Below, piece by piece: positions 38,501-48,547 of a stretch of DNA of 64,000 nucleotides (its first letter is position 1; each line of letters starts with the position of its first letter). This stretch comes from Sipunculus nudus. Its lineage: Eukaryota; Annelida; Sipuncula; Golfingiida; Sipunculidae. The stretch spans positions 40,294,840 to 40,358,839 of the forward strand of contig CM049322.1 in assembly GCA_026874595.1 (NCBI GenBank). The letters are read 5' to 3'. Under the pieces are notes generated by a model. That model searched no databases. It was not told the DNA's origin and was given only the letters and a program-made list of their open reading frames with translations. The position numbers and the translations under genes were made by a program.

Positions 38501-41500
38501 TTTCACTCACATATGGATGCACCTTTCGGGTGTTCCTAGGTGGTATGACCCAGCAATGAGGACGATTACACAAACTCGAGAAACAGCTTGTGCTACTGCA
38601 GTGTCAAGTAGGTCGAAACCGAAATTGAATTCTGCAGTTATATACATGCAAAAGCTAGCATTGATATCGGAGGCGGTTAACTGTAACAAGAAATATCTAA
38701 AAATAATCGAACTCTATATTCCTTGAGATTTGTACCTTTATATGGTGCAGTAATATACTTGTATATGACATTTCATTGTTGTGTCATCATAGAACCGTTT
38801 TTTATCATATAGTCCATGTATATCCATGAGTATTATATGTTGTTTAAATAAAACAAGAATATAACCAAATAAGATAAACAGAAAATAGATAAATAGTATC
38901 TTATGATACTTGTTTCTCTTAATGTTTTTCGTATATGAAACCTTTTCTTTTCTTATCTTCACTTTTATTAAACTACAGAGAAAGACCGAAACTTCGTCAC
39001 CAGTCGAACCTTTATTTGGAGAGAGATATATTAGCGTGGTATTCTTGGTAAAAAGATACTATTCCAAATCAACTTTTTTACACCAATTCCATAGTGAAAA
39101 TTACAGGGAGTACGTAATAGAGAGTTATTTTTAAGAAGATGTGTCCCTGCAAATCAACTTACAATACATTTAATTACGGTTTAGTTACCCTTTTTATGGT
39201 ATACGCACGTCCGAAGTGCTGGAAGTTCGGGTCCGGTCAGACATATATTTCGGAGAATGGACCCATTTTGCTCTCCCCACGGGACATAAAGAACCATAAA
39301 TGGAACTTAAGCTCCCATGTCTATACATAACAAAGTGATCTAGTAAGAATGGGTAATTTTCACGGAGGGGGCCCTTTCAGTGAGGATAACAGCATGTAGT
39401 CTATGGCGCTGGGATTCTAATTGCCACTTTATGGGCCCTTGAGACTTACATGAAGAAAGCGTTTTAGCTGAGCTCTTTGATCATTTGTTCCCTGTTTCAC
39501 CATCTGTAAAGGACTGTCTCTTTTGCTTTTTTCATTGTCTTTTGATTAAACACGAACGTGCTCACCAAACGCATTCCCTCTCCAACGCCTGGCGTCATAT
39601 AGCCGGTCCTGTCTCCCTTTGTGCTATATTATTTTAGTCCCAAAATTCCTCTACTAGGAGAAGACCTATATGTAGAAGCAGACACAATGGCTCTTGTACA
39701 TTTTGATATGCAAAAAAATTCTCTTTAAATATTATCACGGAAATCTTTTGATACTTTATATGAAAAACTGTACTCGCTCAGCAAACAACATGATAAACGG
39801 GATATTAAAAATAAATCCTCTTAGTTCATATTATCATCTGAACAACAACGGTTGTTGGGCCATGTGACTATACTTCAGTGAATAAGTTGGGATTAATTAT
39901 CACACACAAAAGAAGAATAAATTATGCGGTTTTATTTAGAGTGAAGTACTAAAATTCTTTAAAAGTTATGGATTTCTTAAGTCTCAGAATGCAGGTCGGA
40001 TTTCTTTGTTTGGTTTTCTTAAGTCAATCATAGGGCTCGTATCTACATTGTTTTCCGCGATAAATGTTTTATGAAAATATATGACAAATTAACTTCTTGT
40101 CTTAAGTAGGTATAGTATTATTATATGAGGTAAAATGTATTTATTCTTTACTCTTAGTTTATGGTTATAGACCGTGGATGACGACATTCAGAGTTCCATG
40201 AAAATGTTTGTAAGACAATAGTAACAACATAAAGACAACGTCACAAGACATCACGTCACCAAGGAGGGCCGCGCATGACTTGGCAGTGACTACCGTCATC
40301 GTCTCAGATGGCAAGAGTAATTCTCTGTTCTCTGATGAAGAACACATAGCAATCATTGTGATCTGTCATATTCTCTACTGTTTGTCTAATGCATATTCAG
40401 TGCAACGTAAGACATTGTATTTCCCTCAAGCAATATACTAAATGTGTCCTGCGACCATTGGACTAAAATTATTTGTTCTATCAAAATAATCCCGGAAAAA
40501 AAAACACGAGAGCACGAGTACTAGTACGGACTTCAAGATATGTTTTAATATGGCCAATAAGAGACGGACGGACAAACTAGCAAACCGTTCTTTTATTCGC
40601 ATTTTGATTTAAAATGACTTTTTGTCAGGGTTCCCAAGTACCAGGACCAGAACATTTGAATGAAATCTAGAAGAAAGGTAAACAGTTGGTTATACAAAGC
40701 GAAGAGTACATAGACATAATTAAAAAAAAATCTACATCAGTCAAACTGCTTCAGCTGATGGAACAAAGGTTGATTTAAGCAGAGGAGTAAGGTTTATAGA
40801 GAAACGGAAACCGAGAGAGACACCAGAAAGTCCAAAATCTGATCACAATAGCAAAGAACGATACACACTCCTGTCCAGGGACTAGTTTGAAATGTCGATG
40901 GAATTTCTTTATTGTCATGTCAAAAGTGTAACCGAGCCTGTCATTGTATTAATTGAAACTGTACCATCATCTGATCAGGTTTATAGTATGCTAGATATGA
41001 ATGTTATATGAATGGCTTCGCTTAAATTTCTGTTTCTAAAGGCAGTTTAGTAACATGACCAATGGTATGCGATAATGATTGACCTTTTTTTCAATTAAAG
41101 CACTGTACGGACTGATAAGGAGAATAATGGTAATTATTCTCTATTGCTCTGTTTCCATGTATAATAGGAAGATAGCGTAATTTTTTATTTTGTCCATTAT
41201 TGTGTATAATTGCTGTTATAATTATACATTTTGTACCGTGTTCTAGAGATAGGTTATATGTATTATCTCTGGATAAATGTTCTGAATAAAGAACATCTTA
41301 TTTTTAGGGTCTCTGATTTTGCTGTGTAGAGCAAACATTAAAAAACCACTAGATATATGAGTTAACCGCTTGTAGTCGCTCATTTATCATAGAAGGGAAA
41401 ATCATCTTTCATATGGAGATTATTTGAACTACAGAGATACAAAATGCATCTGTTATTGGATCACTGGGTATTTTTCTTAAACAATATTTTCTTTTTTTTT

Positions 41501-44500
41501 AAATAAATATTATAAAGTTTTTTTTTTAAATAAAGGAGCACAAACGAAGTAGTAATAACCCAATGAAACTGACAATGAATTGTTCCTATGTAGGATCCAT
41601 AGATGTTTCACTATTTTACCTTCTGCTGTGAAGTGCAACGCCTCAACCATTCGGCAGTTTCCAAACTCTTTTCTGTATGCACATTTACCTACTCAAATAC
41701 GTATTGCACTTTACCAAATTCCGGCATTATCTTTGATTAAGCTTTCAGCAATATGTTTGCATATCGTTCAGGAATTTCTTATATTTTTTGTTTCCTTTTA
41801 TTAATCTTTGAATGACTGAAACACGTCGATACAGCGGTAAAAAGCCATGTAATGACTTGTCACATAGAAAAAGATAAAGTATATGTCATTGGTCCTTTTA
41901 AATTTAGGCTGAAGGTAACCATACGAAAAGGATGCCTTGTTTTCACTAAATCGTTTAGTATTTTTTTATGCACTGGCTGTGAATAGGTAGTATAAGGTCA
42001 TGTAATTAGAGTGATTCTATCTGATTCTATATAAGAAATGGCTGGTATTGAAGCAAAACCTTATGCCCGGAGGTTCGTAATCATTAGGCTATATCTAAAA
42101 TGTTGTACTGCAGAAAGCTACCAATAAATAACGGTCTCTCGATAAAATTATATAAGCTTTTAATTTAAACTTGTCCAATATTATTAAAATATGAACAAAG
42201 TTACAAAAAAGATAACCGGTCCGGTTCGCAAGGAGTTTCTTATATATTAAAAAATGACGTGTCGCAAAAGGAACTATTTACATTTTTATTCTCTTCTAAA
42301 CAATCACCTTGCTCCGTTTCTCATCAGCACTAATTTACATATAGACACACTGAGGGCGAAAGTGTCTGTTTTTTTTGTTGAAGAAAGCCGTCTCTTTTGT
42401 TAACTGTCGGCAAAACTAAGTAATTTATACATCTACAGAGTTCAATTTCGGTCTCGGACTACCTGACATGGCGGTAGCAATTGATTGTCCCGCAACTCTG
42501 GGTCCTGGGTGTACAATCTCAGCGATTGCTGGTTTAAAACACCAAGGAACCTCCGAAGGCGCAGTCGTTTGGGATTGGAAAACCACCGTCGGGCAATGCT
42601 TCCATTGAGCAGAGCGCTTAAGCTAGGTCGTCCCGGCCGTTAAAACTCGACAAGGAGCCATGTGCTCTATCCCTGGTTAACGGAAGCATCAATGATCTTT
42701 GGTAACTCAAAAACTCTGTACCAGTTTATTCAGAAGCCCTCATACCTTCTTTTGGAATAGTCAAAGACGTGGCGGGACGTGTCTAAGGTCTATACAGTGT
42801 AAAATATACTAGAATGTGTCCAATGGCAATTTCAACATATAATACACTAGCTGATAAACCCGGTATACCGGGCCTTTTACAAGGATTTTGGAGATATATT
42901 TACTGAGATGTTGAATGTTGGCTCATTTTTATATTATAAAGTTAAAAGAAAATATAGATTTTTAGTGGGGTCCTCTCTGAATACGATATGTACAAATATT
43001 TTTAACTGTTATTTTGTGGCGCTGTGGTCATGGCAAATATCATATAGGTTGTGTTACAGGTGCTCTTTTTATTATGTGACACGGGCGTAGCTCCTGTTGT
43101 GGCACTCGTGTCTGGCCGCGTATTACATTTTCTGTTTAATCCGTACTGCTTGAACTCTCGTTGTCATGTAAGCCTTGGGTTTTCACGCCCGGTCGTGGGT
43201 CACGTGATGACTCTGGTGTGTGGGGATACACACGGCTATGTTCTTCTCGATTATTCCTGAAATGCGTGTTTACTAAAATTCTTGGCTATAGGTGTGAAGG
43301 TATATAAAGGGGCTGTGTTTTAGAAAGAGATAGCAGCAGAGCAGATTCCAGCGGACGCAAAAGCGCGTGTCAGTTTCTAGGACCTTATCCGACGAATGCG
43401 GCAATTATAGATTTTCTAAAAAGTTTCTCCTGGATTTTATGCATTTGGACTTTAGTTTACTTTCTGGGTCGTTGCAAGAACTTTACACTTGACTGTCATT
43501 CTCAGAGAGTTTACATTTAAAGAACTTATCGTGGTGACGGTGTTGGTATCCAGGTACTGTGCGCATTATTTTCTGTGTGATTATTTTGACTTGTTGCTAT
43601 ACCGCCGTTTTACTGTATAGTTGTATTGATTTAGTGTATTGTATTGTTAGGGTTGTTTTAAGAATAAATTATAGTTATTTGTTAACAAAAAAAACACTGA
43701 CTTCTTTATTCATTCCCCTAGACATTTCAGGTTGCCTAGTGTTACAGAATCTGATTTTTCTATCTCCATTACAAAATTTGTGTTCATCATGCATACGTGA
43801 TCTGTTTATATTAGGTTCCGTAACAGCTGTTTACCTTGAAGACCTGATCAGTGATGGTTTACATTGCGAACCGGAATAAGACGCGGAGGCATTCAGTGTT
43901 TCGTTTATATTTGACTGGTTTCTATCGTTGGACGTATAAAGAATAGGTTGATGTGAGGAACACGCTCTCTTTGGTTTAATCCACAAAGCCTAGCCTTGTG
44001 GCAGCCCCGGTTGAGAAACCCTGAAAAATGTGCCATACAGGGCAGCGGTTAAAGCGACGGAGAGCTGGGACGACTGGAGCATAAGTGGTGTTTTGTCAGA
44101 CTGGCAGTTAAAAAGTTCTTCGGATCACCATTACTGTCTATCACTGGCGGACACGGTCATGTTTTATAATCAGTGGTTGAAGCCACAGATCGTACATCAT
44201 TATGTTTTATGTGTGACAGAATTGTAGTCTTGGAACATTCACTAAACAAATGGTAAAATAAAATAGAACTGAAACCTGCAGCGTGGGAGATGTGCAGAAC
44301 GGCTCAACAAAAAGGGAATGGGTGACGGAAAGTGTTACCAAGAGCTAACAATACCCGCATATAACCATTAATAAAACCGTAACAAAGTTTTCTTTTTAAA
44401 TGTCAAGGGAATGTCCTGACCAAATCTTGTCTTATTTAAGTTCTGTCATCACAAAAATGACATTTTAGACACCAGAGAAGTATAAATGTTATATTCAGTT

Positions 44501-47500
44501 TCGTTGACATTGTTTCATGTTGTTTTTAAATTCTTCTGTCATATTATCAGTTTAAACATTAAAAATTTTATTCTCTTTTTTAGAGGACAGCTTGCTAATG
44601 ACAAATGTTTCTGATTTATGGCGCTCTTATATATGAAAGACTTGCATATTATTGGTAACATTTCATGAGACTTGTGCTGTTCGATGACATGAGAGCATGA
44701 AAAAGCATAAGCATTCATGGTGTTATCAGTATTAATGTCTAACATTAGAAGAATATCCTTTTAAAAGAAGATTCTCAAGTTAATGGATTAATGTTATACA
44801 TTTTCTAGGCTTTATTTATTATTGATACTGTGAATTATACTGTGATTGTACTTAGAAGGTAATGATCCTTCACCTCTTCTAGGGACAGTTTGACAAAAGA
44901 TTAATGATGCAAACACCTATAATAGTTGTAGACTGCATGCTTATAAAACTATTTCACTAAGCTAGCAACGTTATACTTATTGCGCTCAGATACATGCTGG
45001 ATAAACGCGAGAAGACAGAGATAACTTATATAACGTGAACTGCCGTCATATAAATGGATTATATAGCCACTTGGGATTATTACGCCCCGCTAGGCACAGG
45101 AAGAACGGAAGAGCAACTGCTCTTGTTGTCAGCGGTAAGATATAGCATTTCAAACATGAACTTGACCACGTCCAAGAAATGGTTCAACCAGATCTCTGCT
45201 CCTTCTGTTTCGCCTATCATTTATGGTGGATTAGCAAAATGCTGCAAAAAGGGACTCTTCCATTTATCCTTTCAAACAATTCGACGGTGACAATTTCGAG
45301 ATGTACAGCTATACACTAAAACAAATAAGCCATAATATTGATGATAAGCTTTTTTTATGTCTAAGGCGTCATTTGTCTGAAAATAAGCATCCTAAAATTT
45401 CTTTTTTTTTTAATTATTGGATATATGGACAAAAGGAGCTATGTGTCTACAAAACAACAAATTAAAAATAACACTAGAATGAGGTAACTTTTGCATGTAT
45501 ATGTCTTCCCTCCCTAAATTTAAGGAAAATTACAGAATACTTAAAAAGTCAGAGCACTCACCTTTTATTTCGATTTCTTCTAATTTGACCTTGAAGGTCA
45601 AGGTCACAGGTTTTCAAACTCGTTCAGAATATTGATTTAATATTCAAATTTGTTGAAAATATGTTGAGTAGTTCAAACGTTATAACGTTCACAATAAATG
45701 ACACAGACGACGCCGACGACGACAACAGACCGAACGCTATATGTCTCCACCCATGGAAAGGGAGATATACTAACATCGCGGGCTTCAAGCTATCCAAATC
45801 ACATAATCACGTTTGACTTTTCGTATCGGTTTAGCGCTCACCTGCTTGAACATACAAATGTCACAACACAACCTCCGCAATGAAGAACAATATATAATGG
45901 ATTCCTATTGTTGGAAATCAGTGCGTCACATCGACCGACACGACAAAACAATTCGAGAACCGTATCAAAGAAACGTATGGATTAAGTCCTTGTACTATAA
46001 GTTTGTTATCGTATTTTCTAGTATTACACCATTGGACATTCTGATTGCAATACTAATTGATGATTACGTGTTGATATACTATGATATATGCACAGACAAA
46101 GTTAACAAGAAACATTTCCTCGGCTAAATATCTCAGCATCACAGAAATCGAAGATAGCCTAGCAAATGGAAAGGAAGAAAACATTTGGAAAATGCCAAGG
46201 GTGCAGCTATCATCAGGAGAGTCGTATAACATTTATTCAAGTAGTGTCCCGCGCGGGGCTGTCTGGGGGTTTATCTAGATAACAGAGGGCATGGAACTAG
46301 ATTAATCGGTCATTCGTCTTGGTGCGACAGCTTATTGCGGTCGTGAAAATGTCAGACAGAATGCTGAAAACTGGGGAATTTAAGATTATGTCTGTCTGCT
46401 AATATTAACCCTTTGCAACCGCCCTTATTTTCGTGTTCTGCTAGAATGCAATAACCCAGCACTTCGAAACCTTTAATTATCTACCCGCTGGGTTTGTTGT
46501 TTATTATTTCTCATCTAAAAATAAAAGAAGCAGACATTATTAAGAGTGTTCTTTATATCCAGAAATCTTAGGTTAGTCGGGCAAGCTTTCTAAAATTACA
46601 TTCCATTTAACATGATAATAAACAAAGTAACATTTGAAAAAAATGTTATAACCTCATACAAACAATGTGATTGCAAAATATATACTGTGTGATTCATATT
46701 AATACAAAATAATCGAGTCACGAAATTCCTAATATTTTACAATTTTGCCGGTAGATCTTATATCAAACTTATGAATCCTAAAGAATAATAGGGAATGTCA
46801 AGTTAACATCAATTCTTATGAATCGTGGTTACATTTTCGATAGCATATAATTTACAAAACACTACTAGCCACTACTAGCCCAACAGTCTGGCTTTCTGTC
46901 GGTTCAACGTTTCGTGACTGATAGACGTGATACCAATGTATGGGTCCCCGGAAACACCAAAACATCGGCTTTTGGTCACCTGATTCATATATGATCATCT
47001 GCTGAATATATAAATGGTGTATTTTGTTAAACCGCTAAAAAATAAAATAAACTAGAATGAATGTTGAACCACCAGAGGGCAGTGTCATAGCCACCATAAA
47101 TGGCTGCCGTGTTTGCCGGTGAACTGACTGCAACAAGAAACATTCTTGTTTAAATCTAATTAATAGTATTTTTAGACATTTTTATATAGATATATCCAGC
47201 ACACGATTGTCCATCAAGTTGTGTTACTCTTTTGTTAAAAATTTGAAGTGACGCAAGTGTTTCATCAGAACTATAAAAAACAACAGTGTTTTGGGTAATA
47301 CATTTTATCTCATTTTAAAGCCAAATCGGTCATGATAAAATGGAAAATGTTTTGTCTACAGTCGCGTATTACTAACTATCCCAAACCCATAAAAAAATAC
47401 ACTTCCTGTACTATTTCCTCATTGGTATGAACATGACAGCAGCCGGATCATCATATAATATCTAAGCGAAATCGCTACATATTGACCTAGAAGATAGAAC

Positions 47501-48485
47501 ATTAGATGTACAATATTAGGTGTAGTTTTTCCATTTGTGAGATTGAACTCAAGAAAATATGGATACACTTACTAAAAAATCCGAATGTATACTGTCGTGA
47601 AACGGCTTGAGACAAAGTAATCTTCACTTGAAATTATCCCGGATGGAAAAAAAAACAATTGAGCCTCGGCGGCTTGTAAATAATACCAACTTACAGGAAT
47701 TACTTCCGGTAATCGCCGACATTTCATCTTGCCCAAGGGACTGAAATATTGTAGCATGTAACACGCTGAGGTGACAGTTTCCCCATTACACCGGGAAAAA
47801 CAGCTATTCAAAGTCGATGACTATTAAAAGTTTTTGTGTGATTTTTTTGACGATCTGTTTCTGATATATATACTCGACATGATTAGAAGTTAATATCTTT
47901 CAACCCGTTATATGAATTTTTTTTTCATAATATCTGTGTTGATATATACATGAACGGACATGAAGCTGATTATTTTCCATGGATCACATTTTGACAATCT
48001 CCGCTTTTCATTTAAGCTTCATGGAAAAAAGAAAAGGATTTTTTATAATAGTATACCGCATGCATTATGTTATTCTATAGCTTTTTCCTATTGGTTCGTT
48101 ATTTTAACTCAGTTTCTTTACATCATTTCCAAATGATCGCAATTTGTTATAACTAAAAGAAAATGAGAGGTTTATTGCTTATCTAGATCTAGTGGGCTTT
48201 TTGACAACAACTCATCTGGCAAAATTGAAGTTCAATTATTTGATTTATATAAAAGTTTGCTATAATATCAGATAAAAAAAAAGAGAGTGACGAAGCTTTG
48301 GTCAATCAATCATAAACTGTGCTAATATTTGTTCTGCTAATGAAAGTAGCTCCTTTCGGCTTCATTTAATATGGGCCAAAATTATGATCATCTCACATAA
48401 TCATCTGTACAAAACTATTTTTTTTTTCATTTTGCAAGGGACAGTATGGCGACATAGCAGTTGTGAAACACGTGTTTTCAAGAAG

Positions 48486-48547
<62 letters not shown>

